Source of the DNA: Bacteroides ilei
Lineage (GTDB): Bacteria; Bacteroidota; Bacteroidia; Bacteroidales; Bacteroidaceae
Assembly (NCBI RefSeq): GCF_900128495.1
Contig: NZ_LT635801.1
Span: 3,064,691-3,128,690 of the forward strand
Length of the DNA: 64,000 bases
Direction of reading: 5' to 3'
Below are positions 25,964 to 35,024 of the stretch, in pieces. A program made the translations under genes and the position numbers. The notes beneath the pieces were generated by a model. That model was not told the DNA's origin. It ran no database searches and saw only the letters and a list, made by a program, of their open reading frames with translations. The stretch's first letter is position 1. Every line of letters starts with the position of its first letter.

Positions 25964-27157
25964 ATGAGTTTACCAAATGTGAATATAACGTTAGGCAACG
26001 GCAATATCGGTACTGTTACCTTGTCTGACGATGGTATTTCGGGGCTGATCCTGTCCGGCAAGGCTGTTAATGATACGTTGGCCCTTGATAAGGTTTATGT
26101 CCTTGCCGGTACTGCTGACCTGAAAAAGTACGGCATCACAAAAGAGAACAACCCACTCCTGTACAAGGATATCATGGCATTCTATACGGCTGCCGGAGAT
26201 GGCGCAGAACTTCACTTGTTGGTGGTGGATGAAGCCAAGAAACTGACGGATATCTGTTCGATGGGGGACGGTTCTCCCTTGAAGAAACTGATTGATTCAG
26301 CCGCAGGACGTATCCGGCTTGTCGGGATCAACGTAAATCCCGGGACTGACTACAATGCTACAGTAGAAAAATGTATCGACCAGGATGTCGTGGAAGCGGT
26401 AAAGGCAGCACAGAATGTTGCAAGCAATTACCTGGATAAGATTGCCCCGTTTGTGGTTCTGCTTCCTGCCCTTGCCTGGAACGGTTCAACGGACAGTCTG
26501 TACCAGCCGCGAGAAGGCAGCGAGAACTGCGTATCGGTGGTGCTTGCCTCTGACGGCAAAGTGGGAGAAGGCAAATATTATTCGGCTGCGATTGGTCAGG
26601 TATTAGGCCGTCTGGCGACTTGCCCGGTCAATATCTCACTTGCCCGTGTTCGTGATGGGAGCATTGCTGCGGAAGGCTGGCTGACGGACGGCAAAAAGCC
26701 GGAAGAGGATTACAGCCTCTGGAATGCCCTGCACGATGCCGGCTATATCTTCTACCGCACGTTTATCGGAAAGAACGGGTATTACCTGAATTATGACGCG
26801 ACTGCGGTAGCGACAACGGATGATTACAACCGCCTTTCCTTGACCCGTGTCATCCAGAAGGCATTGGTGATATGTTATAAGACATATATCGATGAAATCA
26901 TGGACAGTATCGCAGTTGACCCGGAAACCGGGCAGTTGCCGACGCCGATCTGCAAATATTACGAACAGTTGCTTATCCGTAATGTCAATGTGAATATGGA
27001 AGGTGAAATTTCCGGTTTCAACGCCTATGTGGATCCGAAACAGGATTTGATATCAACCAATGTCCTGAAAATACAGGCAAAGATTGTTCCTACGGCCCTG
27101 CTGAAGGAAATCAATGTGGACTTATCGTTTAATAATCCTTATAACAAAAGTGAATAA
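25964..27157 (+). CDS. Contractile tail sheath protein (DUF2586)
   Basis: A 397-residue sheath subunit; several family features appear: an N-terminal region with LDKVYVLAGT, mid-region FVVLLPALAWNG, and a C-terminal strand (NVNMEGEISGFNAYVDPKQD). It shows that the phage has a contractile, myovirus-like tail. The stop overlaps the tube gene by 1 bp. Confidence 0.85.
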   Translation: MSLPNVNITLGNGNIGTVTLSDDGISGLILSGKAVNDTLALDKVYVLAGTADLKKYGITKENNPLLYKDIMAFYTAAGDGAELHLLVVDEAKKLTDICSMGDGSPLKKLIDSAAGRIRLVGINVNPGTDYNATVEKCIDQDVVEAVKAAQNVASNYLDKIAPFVVLLPALAWNGSTDSLYQPREGSENCVSVVLASDGKVGEGKYYSAAIGQVLGRLATCPVNISLARVRDGSIAAEGWLTDGKKPEEDYSLWNALHDAGYIFYRTFIGKNGYYLNYDATAVATTDDYNRLSLTRVIQKALVICYKTYIDEIMDSIAVDPETGQLPTPICKYYEQLLIRNVNVNMEGEISGFNAYVDPKQDLISTNVLKIQAKIVPTALLKEINVDLSFNNPYNKSE

Positions 27158-27582
27158 TGGCAACATTCAATTCTAAAGAATATGATTGGACAACCGTGAC
27201 AGTCGTCCTTTTGGGCAAGCCGGTTGAAGGTATCCGTGGCATCGAATACAAGTCCAAACGTGCAAAGGAACTCCTGTTTGCCTCCGGAAAGAAGGCGCGC
27301 GGCATACAGATGGGCAAGAAGGAATATGAGGGCACGATTACCGTGCTCCAGTCCGAACTGATTGCCATGCAGACGGCCGCAAAGGCCAAGGGGTATGATG
27401 ATGTTACCGATTTGGAGTTTGACATCATTGTTTCCTATATCTCGGAGACCGGTGTGGTTCAGACGGACAAAGTCGTTAACGCATCCATCACGGAAGCGCC
27501 GAACAGCATCAAAGAGGGTGACCTTTATTCGGAACACGCGCTGCCTTTTATCGCCTGCGACGTGGAATACAATGTGGTATAA
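27157..27582 (+). CDS. Tail tube protein
   Basis: A 141-residue beta-rich protein in the tube position after the sheath. The sequence KEYEGTITVLQSEL and the VQTDKVVNASITE strand fit a tail-tube fold. It would form the inner tube around which the sheath contracts. Confidence 0.75.
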   Translation: MATFNSKEYDWTTVTVVLLGKPVEGIRGIEYKSKRAKELLFASGKKARGIQMGKKEYEGTITVLQSELIAMQTAAKAKGYDDVTDLEFDIIVSYISETGVVQTDKVVNASITEAPNSIKEGDLYSEHALPFIACDVEYNVV

Positions 27583-27590
27583 CTATAATA

Positions 27591-27914
27591 ATGTATGGAA
27601 CTATGAACGAAAAAGACAATAACAAGACAATCACCCCCGAACAGATTGAATCCTGGAAAAAGAAATGGGGCGACGTATTTTGTGTCACCGTCAGCGACAA
27701 GGTGGCTTATTTGAAACGCCCGAGCCGACAGGCTCTCAGCGCGGCTGCCGTTGTCGGGAAGAATGACCCGATGAAATACAACGAAATCCTACTCGGCAAC
27801 TGCTGGCTGGCGGGGGATGAAGAAATCAAGACGGATGATGCCCTGTTCCTGGGCGTATCCACGAAGCTGGGCGAACTGGTTGAAGTAAAGGAGGCGGAGC
27901 TAAAAAAGTTATAA
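27591..27914 (+). CDS. Tail assembly chaperone, short form
   Basis: A 107-residue protein between tube and tape measure, the standard place for the tail assembly chaperone. It ends EAELKKL just after the slippery A AAA AAG at 27902-27908. Most ribosomes would make this form; some would slip back one base and continue into the extension at 27908-28096. Start alternatives are 27591 and 27603 (MNEKDN). Confidence 0.75.
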   Translation: MYGTMNEKDNNKTITPEQIESWKKKWGDVFCVTVSDKVAYLKRPSRQALSAAAVVGKNDPMKYNEILLGNCWLAGDEEIKTDDALFLGVSTKLGELVEVKEAELKKL

Positions 27915-27956
27915 AAGGAACTGCCGTGGCGGAGAAACCCGGCTGGCTGTTCCTTT
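27902..27956 (+). other. Programmed -1 frameshift signal
   Basis: The heptamer A AAA AAG (27902-27908) is in the exact phase for a tandem -1 slip. Five nucleotides later AAAGGAAC (27914-27921) pairs with GTTCCTTT (27949-27956), with an inner GCCG/CGGC stem, a typical stimulatory hairpin. The zero-frame stop TAA follows at 27912-27914. Confidence 0.8.
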
Positions 27957-28096
27957 CGGATGCCTTGATCCGCCACTGGCTACACCTCGATCCTTCGACG
28001 CTCAGCGATGAGGAATGGGCCCTTCAGATCAGGATGGCCGAATGGGTAAAAATTGACTTCATTAACAGCATAGGCAAATTATGGCAAACAAAATAG
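27908..28096 (+). CDS. -1 frame extension of the tail chaperone
   Basis: An open frame of 62 codons in the -1 phase, reading VIKGTAVAEKPGWLFLSD... and ending QTK at 28094-28096, 16 bp into the tape measure gene. It lacks a credible start of its own, so translation by frameshifting from the chaperone is the natural reading. It fills the otherwise empty gap before the tape measure gene. Confidence 0.75.
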   Translation, partial: VIKGTAVAEKPGWLFLSDALIRHWLHLDPSTLSDEEWALQIRMAEWVKIDFINSIGKLWQTK

Positions 28097-30720
28097 AATA
28101 CATCTTTTCCCTGCGTGACCAGATCAGTGCAAGACTGGGAAGCATTACGGCGACCTCGGACAGAACCGTGGCCGCCCTTTCAGGCGTACAGGATAAGGTG
28201 CGGTCTGCGGACAGCGTTTGCCGTGACACGGGAAGGACACTCGGTTCGCTGAAAATGAAGATTGATGCCCTGCAAGCCGAAAGGGAATGGATTCCGGCTG
28301 ACAATATTCCGGCTATCCGGGAATATAACCGCGAGATTGCCCGGCTCACGGATGAAATCGAGGAACTGGAGACAGCAGCCGGTGGCGGCAAATTCAAGAA
28401 ATGGGCGTCGGAGGCATTCGATGCCATTCCCGGTGCAGGACTTTTGAAAAACCCGCTTGTCACCGGTATCACTGCTGTTGGTGCAGCGGGCATGGCCGGC
28501 ATGAGCTTCGATGAGAACATGGCCCAGGTGAACATCACCGCCCAGTTGGACGAAGCGGGGCTGGATGACCTGAAAAAGCGTTTGAAACAGATAGCGGCAG
28601 AAAACAAAACGGACGTACAGGTCACCCCGGTAGGCTTCGAGGCTATCAACTCGCAGGTGAACGATGTTGACCTATCCCTTTCCATATTGGACGCCGCCCT
28701 CAAAGGCAGCAAGGCGGGATTTACCGACCTCGATACTGTATCGGCGGCGTTAGCCCAGACGCTTTCCATCGTGGGTAAAGAGAATACGACGGCACAGGAA
28801 GTATTGGATACCTTCTTTGCGGCAAAACGTGTTGGTGCCGGAGAGTTTGCCGACTTTGCGCGTTATATGCCGAACCTTATAGCCGGAGCCGATAACCTCG
28901 GCATTGCCTATAAGGAGGTAGCCGGGACCTTTGCCTACATGACTGGTAAGGGACAAAGCGCCGAACGTGCCGCCACGCTGATGGAAAATGCCTTCTCCGT
29001 ATTGGGACGTGTCGATGTCCGTGACAAACTGGCAAAGGCCGGAGTGGATGTATTCGATGATACCGGCAAGATCCGTAGCGTTGTGGATATATTCACCGAC
29101 TTGGAAGGCGTTTTGGGCAGGATGAATGACGAACAGAAATCATCTTTCCTTGAAAAGGCCGGTCTGGTGGATAAAGAGGCGAAAAGCGCTTTCGCCGTCC
29201 TTACCTCTGATATTGGCAAGCTGAAGGAATCCATGAACGATGTCGCCAATTCCGCGGGTGAAACCGATACGGCTTTAGGGTATTCGGCAAACAGTATGCA
29301 AAAGGCGACCGAAGTGTGGAACCAGTTCAAGAATATCGGTACCGAGGTTGGAGAACTGACCCTTCCTGTCATTAGCGCAGGGCTGACCGTGGCCGGAGCG
29401 GTTCTTGCCGGGGTGTCTTCGGTACTGGAGGTCGTTATCGGTTTTTTCAGCGGGTGGTATTCGCTAATCCAGGAAGGGAATCCGATTGTTGTCGGGTTTA
29501 CCACCACATTGGGCATACTGACCGCAGCGATGGCGTTGAACTATGCCTGGACCCAAAAGGCGGTTGTCATTGGTGGCATCAAAAAAGTGATGGATATTGC
29601 GCAGACAGCCGTCACCGGTGGTTTGACTGCCGCACAATGGGCACTCAACGCGGCGTTTGCGGCTTCCCCTATCGGATGGGTAGCTGTTGCCATCGGTGCG
29701 GTGATAACAGCCGTTACCTATTGCTGGCAGAAGTTTGAAGGGTTTCGTGTGGTTATTCTCGGTACTTGGGAAGTTATAAAGGAATTTGGACGGACGCTGC
29801 TTGACAGTATCGTAAAACCGTTCAAACAGGTATTATCCGGTATTGGCGGTGTCTGTTCGGCAATCGTCAGTATGTTAAAAGGCAACTTCAAGGAGGCTGC
29901 TGGACTTGCTAAAGAGGGATTTAAAGATATAGGGGAAGGCGTTTTGGGCGCCAATCCCGTATCAGCGGTATATAACACCCTGCAAAAGGGCAACTATTCC
30001 GCGGCCTGGGAAAAAGGCAAGCAAGCGGGCAAGGGCAGTTGGGCGGCTTCACAGGAAACAAACGATGCGGATGCCGCCAGCCAGCTAACCCCCGAAATGC
30101 CAGACGTTGTTAAAATTATGCCGGAAAAGATTAAAAAAACAGATTTTGACTCCTTGATGGCAAAGTTGGATACAACCGGAAAAAAGAAAAAAAGTAAAAC
30201 ACTCCGCTTGGATGACAATATTAAAAATCTGAATGCATCTGCGGAATATACCGCTATTACCCGCAAACTTGAACCGGCGAATGTCACAGCTGTCCCAGTA
30301 TCAGGGTCTATGGGAAAACCCATACCTATGACCATTTCTTCTGCCTCTACGAAAGTGGATGACAGTACCCAGACGTATGACGCAGGGGAAACAAACTACT
30401 TGGCTGACATCATGCAGAACGTCCGGAAGATTGCCGCGGCGGTTGCCGTTCCGGTCATGCTGGCTTCCGCTCCGAACGTGCAGGCGATGGACATACCGAC
30501 ACCTGGACGTTCCGACGCCTACAATGTGGAGAATATCCGAGAAACCAATAACCAGTTTACGACCGATAACAGCCGGACGTATAACGATAGCGGGCGTAGC
30601 GTCCAAGTAGCCAAAGTGTGTGATGAAATTGTGATACACGTGGCTAATACCGACCAGAAAGGAATTGACACGATACGCCGGGAGATCATGAACGTATTAG
30701 AGGAATTGGGAGAGGGATAA
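28081..30720 (+). CDS. Tail tape measure protein
   Basis: The 879-residue length ruler of the tail. N-terminal coiled coil (residues 1-110), Ala/Gly-rich phage tail region, hydrophobic spans around 435-475 and 515-570, and a disordered polar C-terminus. The central segment (FDENMAQVNITAQLDEAG; AGVDVFDDTGKIRSVVDIFT) is the typical TP901-type tape measure pattern. Confidence 0.9.
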   Translation: MANKIEYIFSLRDQISARLGSITATSDRTVAALSGVQDKVRSADSVCRDTGRTLGSLKMKIDALQAEREWIPADNIPAIREYNREIARLTDEIEELETAAGGGKFKKWASEAFDAIPGAGLLKNPLVTGITAVGAAGMAGMSFDENMAQVNITAQLDEAGLDDLKKRLKQIAAENKTDVQVTPVGFEAINSQVNDVDLSLSILDAALKGSKAGFTDLDTVSAALAQTLSIVGKENTTAQEVLDTFFAAKRVGAGEFADFARYMPNLIAGADNLGIAYKEVAGTFAYMTGKGQSAERAATLMENAFSVLGRVDVRDKLAKAGVDVFDDTGKIRSVVDIFTDLEGVLGRMNDEQKSSFLEKAGLVDKEAKSAFAVLTSDIGKLKESMNDVANSAGETDTALGYSANSMQKATEVWNQFKNIGTEVGELTLPVISAGLTVAGAVLAGVSSVLEVVIGFFSGWYSLIQEGNPIVVGFTTTLGILTAAMALNYAWTQKAVVIGGIKKVMDIAQTAVTGGLTAAQWALNAAFAASPIGWVAVAIGAVITAVTYCWQKFEGFRVVILGTWEVIKEFGRTLLDSIVKPFKQVLSGIGGVCSAIVSMLKGNFKEAAGLAKEGFKDIGEGVLGANPVSAVYNTLQKGNYSAAWEKGKQAGKGSWAASQETNDADAASQLTPEMPDVVKIMPEKIKKTDFDSLMAKLDTTGKKKKSKTLRLDDNIKNLNASAEYTAITRKLEPANVTAVPVSGSMGKPIPMTISSASTKVDDSTQTYDAGETNYLADIMQNVRKIAAAVAVPVMLASAPNVQAMDIPTPGRSDAYNVENIRETNNQFTTDNSRTYNDSGRSVQVAKVCDEIVIHVANTDQKGIDTIRREIMNVLEELGEG

Positions 30721-30723
30721 GTT

Positions 30724-31368
30724 ATGGCATCAAAATATACAGTCAAAGAGGTGGCGCAGACGTTCAAACGGGTAAGCCAGTTCAGTTTGGGCGACATGCT
30801 GCTTAACGTAATCGGGTATAAAGGTTTTCCGTACCCCGGCGGGTTCATTCCTGACGCCCCAGCAAAATATAAAGGAGACGGGTATGAATACCCCGGCGAA
30901 ACGGCTTCGGAGAAAACGAACTCCGACTTCGGTTCTACGCTCCGGAAGAAGGACGCGCAAGGCCGGTGGTATTTCATGCCGGTGGTTCTGGAACATAAGG
31001 GGGCGGAATACGAGATACCGAATGCCGTCATCTCTATCCGGGGCAAGAAGACGATTGTTGAAACGGCGATGGTCGGCCGTAAAGGTACGGTGAAGGAACT
31101 TATCTCAGTGGACGATTACGACATACGCATTGCCGGTGTCTGCATGGATGTGGATTTTCCGGACAGCCAGTTGGGCGACCTTGCGGAGCTGTATAACATC
31201 AACGAGTCGGTCACGCTCAAATGCGCCCTTACGGACATCTTCCTGGATGAAGAGGACAAGGTTGTAATCAAAAGCATCGATTTTGCCGAGATGAAAGGAT
31301 GTGAGACGGCGCAGGTGTTTACAATGGAGCTGGTTACGGATAGGAGTTTTGAATTAATTCTGGAGTGA
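30724..31368 (+). CDS. Baseplate-proximal tail protein (DUF6046-like)
   Basis: A 214-residue soluble protein following the tape measure gene and preceding the hub. I believe the family is listed as DUF6046, found in Bacteroidetes phage tails. Its place in the order suggests the Mu gp43-type link between tube and hub. It ends with MELVTDRSFELILE, 1 bp before the next gene. Confidence 0.6.
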   Translation: MASKYTVKEVAQTFKRVSQFSLGDMLLNVIGYKGFPYPGGFIPDAPAKYKGDGYEYPGETASEKTNSDFGSTLRKKDAQGRWYFMPVVLEHKGAEYEIPNAVISIRGKKTIVETAMVGRKGTVKELISVDDYDIRIAGVCMDVDFPDSQLGDLAELYNINESVTLKCALTDIFLDEEDKVVIKSIDFAEMKGCETAQVFTMELVTDRSFELILE

Positions 31369-31369
31369 T

Positions 31370-32332
31370 ATGTTTGTTTTATGCTGTGATATAAAAATAG
31401 GGGCCGTTTCTTTCAAGTCGGTTCACGACGTGAAGATCAAACGAAGCCTGTACGATTTGGCCGCCACCGCTACCGTCAAAGTTCCGGTAACAGCCGTGCT
31501 GAAACATGCCGGGGAACCGCCTACGCATATCGAGACGGCCCAGGCTATCAAGGTAGGCGACAAGGTGGAAATCAAGTTGGGCTATGACGGTACCCTGAAC
31601 ACCGAGTTTGTCGGTTACGTAAAGCGCCTGAACTATAAAGTTCCCCTGGAAATCGAATGTGAGGATGAATATTATAAGCTGCGTTTCTTGAACTGTGTTT
31701 TCAGCAAGAAGGAAACAACGTTAAAAGAGTGTTTGAACAGTGTTTTAACGGGTGTTCAAATGGGTGAAGTCGTTGACCTGACGCTGAAGAACTTCGTCAT
31801 CAACAACAAGCCAGGAAGCTGGGTGCTCGGTCTTCTGAAAAAGGAATACGGGCTGGTCGCCTACTTTGATATTGACGGCAAACTGAATGTCGGCAAGGCA
31901 AACGACGTGAAAGGCGAAACAGTGAAATACGTCCTCCGTGAGAACGTGATCAGCGACGATGAACTGAAATACCAGCTGGCAGAAGACATAAAATTGAAAG
32001 TTAAGGCTGTCTGCTATTATAAGGACGGTACGAAGATAGAAGGCGAGCTGGGCGAGGGCGGCGGAGAAACACGTACCTTTTACTATTACGATGTGAAAGA
32101 CGCAGCGGAACTGAAAACGCTTGCCCGGGAAGAGCTGAAACGGTATTCGTTTGACGGCTACCGGGGCAAGATAAAAACCTTCCTGCTTCCTTTTGCCCTA
32201 CCGGGAGGCGTTGCGAGCATCGAGGACAAAGTGTATAACGAACGGAGCGGCGACTACTTTATCGAAAGCGTGGAAACGGCTTTCGGGACAGGTGGCGGCC
32301 GTCGCACCGTAGAAATAGGTATCAAGGCATGA
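31370..32332 (+). CDS. Baseplate hub protein (Mu gp44 / gpD-like)
   Basis: A 320-residue protein of the late control D / gp27 type: an N-terminal beta domain (VKVPVTAVLKHAGE... KVGDKVEIKLGYDGTLNTEF), a middle domain and a C-terminal barrel ending RRTVEIGIKA. It forms the hub at the tail tip. It overlaps the spike gene by 4 bp. Confidence 0.8.
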   Translation: MFVLCCDIKIGAVSFKSVHDVKIKRSLYDLAATATVKVPVTAVLKHAGEPPTHIETAQAIKVGDKVEIKLGYDGTLNTEFVGYVKRLNYKVPLEIECEDEYYKLRFLNCVFSKKETTLKECLNSVLTGVQMGEVVDLTLKNFVINNKPGSWVLGLLKKEYGLVAYFDIDGKLNVGKANDVKGETVKYVLRENVISDDELKYQLAEDIKLKVKAVCYYKDGTKIEGELGEGGGETRTFYYYDVKDAAELKTLAREELKRYSFDGYRGKIKTFLLPFALPGGVASIEDKVYNERSGDYFIESVETAFGTGGGRRTVEIGIKA

Positions 32333-32976
32333 GCAAGGAAATGGAAGAATTACGCCGGAAGTTCCATGAGCGGTTCGGCGAAAGTGGCGACCAGGTATTC
32401 CTGGGAACCGTTACCGAAGTAAACGAGGATGAGTTTACCTGTACCGTCAAACGCGACGACCAGGTGGATTATTTCGATGTCCGCCTCCGTGGCCTGGTCA
32501 AGGCGGAACTGCAAGGCTTTGCCTTTATCCCACGCCTGCAAAGTACAGTACTGGTCTGCCGTATCGGGAAAAGTAACGAACTATTCGTGTGCCAATTCAC
32601 TGAGATAGACAAGATGATATTTACCGACAATGATCTGGAGGTAAAGGTTGATACCGAAAACATCGATATCAAGAAAGGGAAAAAGATAACCATTCATGTG
32701 GATGCGGGAAAGTTGGAAGTGACAAATGACAAGGTGAAAGCTCTGCACGAAGCCGACAAACTAACCGTCACAGCTGACAGTACCATCGTCAAGGCATCAA
32801 CAGCCGGCGTTACGATCACCCGCGGCAGCAGCGGCCTGAAAAGGACTTTGGAACAGATACTGGACGGGATTTGTGCCTTGACAGTTCCGACGGCTGTCGG
32901 TCCGTCCGGAGTTCCCATCAATATAACAACATTTCAACAAATCAAGGCGGATTTGCCTAATTATATGGAGGGATAG
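32329..32976 (+). CDS. Baseplate spike protein (gpV / gp45-like)
   Basis: A 215-residue membrane-piercing spike. The N-terminal OB fold (VFLGTVTEVNEDEFTCTVKR) is followed by a beta-helix of repeating strands (VKVDTENIDIKKGKKITIHV, then VKASTAGVTITRGSSGLKRT). It forms the needle of the contractile tail. Confidence 0.85.
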   Translation: MSKEMEELRRKFHERFGESGDQVFLGTVTEVNEDEFTCTVKRDDQVDYFDVRLRGLVKAELQGFAFIPRLQSTVLVCRIGKSNELFVCQFTEIDKMIFTDNDLEVKVDTENIDIKKGKKITIHVDAGKLEVTNDKVKALHEADKLTVTADSTIVKASTAGVTITRGSSGLKRTLEQILDGICALTVPTAVGPSGVPINITTFQQIKADLPNYMEG

Positions 32977-32979
32977 CGT

Positions 32980-33201
32980 ATGGCATTAATAAAATCGACA
33001 ATCAAATCAGAGATAAAGGAAGCCTTTACCCAAGTGATGAACCAGCAGGACGATGACCGGGAAGGGGCTATCGACAAGGTAGCGGACAAATTGGCTGATG
33101 CCGTCATGAATGCCATCAAGAGTGCCACAATCACCTATACAACCGGCCTGGCTACATCGATGGGCCCCGTAACAGGCACATTTGGAAACAAAATATCATA
33201 G
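32980..33201 (+). CDS. Small baseplate-region protein
   Basis: A 73-residue protein (MALIKSTIKSEIKEAFTQ) with an acidic helical N-terminal half and a beta C-terminus. It is between spike and gp46-like genes. I do not recognise the family; it may be a small baseplate component. Confidence 0.6.
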   Translation: MALIKSTIKSEIKEAFTQVMNQQDDDREGAIDKVADKLADAVMNAIKSATITYTTGLATSMGPVTGTFGNKIS

Positions 33202-33204
33202 CGT

Positions 33205-33501
33205 ATGAAAGACTATAAGCAACAGCCAGACGGTGACCTTGATTTGACAACCGGTGATTTGCTGGTAACGGAAAGCACCTACCAGCACCAGCGGGATTTG
33301 CTGTACAGTGACAAAGGTCATATCCGGCAAAAACCGGAAGCCGGTGTCGGGGCGGTAAATTACATGATGGATAACGATCCGGAAGGCCTGCTCCGTGCCA
33401 CACGCAAGGAATTTACGGCCGACGGTATGAAAGTACGGAAGGTTGCTTTTGCGGCCTATTCAAACGATTTAAATGTGGAGGCGACGTATGAAGGTGATTG
33501 A
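33205..33501 (+). CDS. Baseplate protein (Mu gp46 / gpW-like)
   Basis: A 98-residue wedge protein. The N-terminal half DGDLDLTTGDLLVTE and the QRDLLYSDKG segment match the gp46/T4 gp25-like family that forms baseplate wedges. It overlaps the following LysM-like gene by 14 bp. Confidence 0.78.
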   Translation: MKDYKQQPDGDLDLTTGDLLVTESTYQHQRDLLYSDKGHIRQKPEAGVGAVNYMMDNDPEGLLRATRKEFTADGMKVRKVAFAAYSNDLNVEATYEGD

Positions 33502-33790
33502 GGTACAGGATGAACAGCAACTGCTGGACATTGCCCTGCAACATTATGGGACGGCAGAGGCAATGGGTGAAATCATGGCGAACAACCCGGAGATGAAAAA
33601 TGAACCTTCGGCCGTGGTTGAAGCCGGACGCTCTCTCGGCGCTTTCTACCCGGACATTAAGTTGAAGGTAGGACAGCGGATAAGCATTGACGATGACAGC
33701 CGCCTTGTAAAAAAGACGGTAGTCAAGAAAATAGACAGGGATATCACCACTTACATGGAAACGCAATGGCAAGAACAATACAACAGATAG
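33488..33790 (+). CDS. LysM-like tail/baseplate protein
   Basis: A 100-residue protein read from the ATG at 33488. The central segment (YGTAEAMGEIMANNPEM ... LKVGQRISIDD) has the form of a LysM fold found in hub-associated tail proteins such as P2 gpX. It overlaps both neighbours. Confidence 0.6.
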   Translation: MKVIEVQDEQQLLDIALQHYGTAEAMGEIMANNPEMKNEPSAVVEAGRSLGAFYPDIKLKVGQRISIDDDSRLVKKTVVKKIDRDITTYMETQWQEQYNR

Positions 33791-34566
33791 AGGAAAGCAT
33801 TACGGGAAGGCTGCAAGCGACATTCAGCCTGTCCACATCGGCCGCATCCGAGTGGCGGCTTTGGGTACACTGTGTGGCATACTGTATCTACAGTTTTGAA
33901 CTGGTATTGGACGCATTCAAACGGGAAATGGATGCGGACGCGGAAAAGGAGGTGGCGGGTACGCTGACCTGGTATAACGATAAATGCTACGAGTTCCAGA
34001 TGGACCATGAACTGGTGTTCGACACGGTAACCGGCCTGTTGGAGTATGAGAAGGTGGATGAATCCGCGCGTGTGGTAAAGATAGCCTCCGTGAACGTGGC
34101 AGAGGATAACACAATCATGTTTCGCGTGGCCACCGAGGACGAAGAGGGGAAGATTGTGCCGCTTACGAGCAATCAACTGTTGAACTTCAAGAACTATATC
34201 GATGCGGTCAAGTTTGCCGGCACAAAGTCGGAAATCATATCGACGGATGCCGATGAAGTGAAGTATGACATCAAAGTCTATTATAATCCGGCCAACCCGG
34301 TAGATACGGTACGCGAAGCCGTATTGGCTTCACTGGAGGAGTTTAAGACATCCCAGCGTTTTGGCGGTGTCATTTACTCCCATAAGATGCTGGAGGCGGT
34401 TACGACGGTTGCAGGCGTTGTCACGGCCAAGATGCTTTCCCTCTCCCGCAAGGGTACGGAGGATGAGGATTTCATCCCGATTGACACGATGGCCTACCTG
34501 TATGCCGGTTATTTCAACTATGCCGGGGACAGCCGGCTGGAGATGGTTTCAATAAATGATATATAG
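33766..34566 (+). CDS. Baseplate protein (Mu gp47 / gpJ-like)
   Basis: A 266-residue wedge protein of the baseplate J family. The C-terminal region (VREAVLASLEEFKTSQRFGG VIYSHKMLEAV) with the VAGVVTAKML strand is characteristic. It precedes the gp48-like gene. Confidence 0.8.
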   Translation: MARTIQQIEESITGRLQATFSLSTSAASEWRLWVHCVAYCIYSFELVLDAFKREMDADAEKEVAGTLTWYNDKCYEFQMDHELVFDTVTGLLEYEKVDESARVVKIASVNVAEDNTIMFRVATEDEEGKIVPLTSNQLLNFKNYIDAVKFAGTKSEIISTDADEVKYDIKVYYNPANPVDTVREAVLASLEEFKTSQRFGGVIYSHKMLEAVTTVAGVVTAKMLSLSRKGTEDEDFIPIDTMAYLYAGYFNYAGDSRLEMVSINDI

Positions 34567-34568
34567 CC

Positions 34569-35024
34569 ATGAACATTATCCTGAACTTCAAAGAACTCAT
34601 CCGGCAGTATGTCGCCCCGCACCGCAGGCAACCGAACCGTCTTGCGTGGCTATGGTCGCTTGTGGACTTGGACGGTGTATGGCAGTCCTTCTCCGACTGG
34701 CGCGATTACTACCGGTATAAGGTGCATGTAACGAGCCAGCACCGCTCATTAGAGGGGCACCTGAACAAGACATTCGGCGGCGGTATCCTGATCAAGAGTT
34801 ACGAGGACCAGTTCCTCGCCATCGGACTAAACTCGGAGCCGGCTCACTGGGTGCTTTTTGAACCGATGCAGGAAATAGCCCTGGAGGGTGAGGGTGGACA
34901 AAGCTTCAAAGATGTGGACTTTATCGTTTATGTGCCGGAAGGTATAGACCTGAGCCTTGTACGGGCGGAAATCGAGCGTTATAAAATTGCAGACAGAACC
35001 TATAAAATAGTAACAAAGAAATGA
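34569..35024 (+). CDS. Tail protein I-like (Mu gp48 position)
   Basis: A 151-residue protein starting MNIILNFKELIRQYVAPHRR. Position between gpJ-like and the fibre genes is that of gp48 / gpI, which joins fibre to baseplate. The segment QHRSLEGHLNKTFGGGIL fits this family loosely. It overlaps the fibre gene by 4 bp. Confidence 0.6.
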   Translation: MNIILNFKELIRQYVAPHRRQPNRLAWLWSLVDLDGVWQSFSDWRDYYRYKVHVTSQHRSLEGHLNKTFGGGILIKSYEDQFLAIGLNSEPAHWVLFEPMQEIALEGEGGQSFKDVDFIVYVPEGIDLSLVRAEIERYKIADRTYKIVTKK

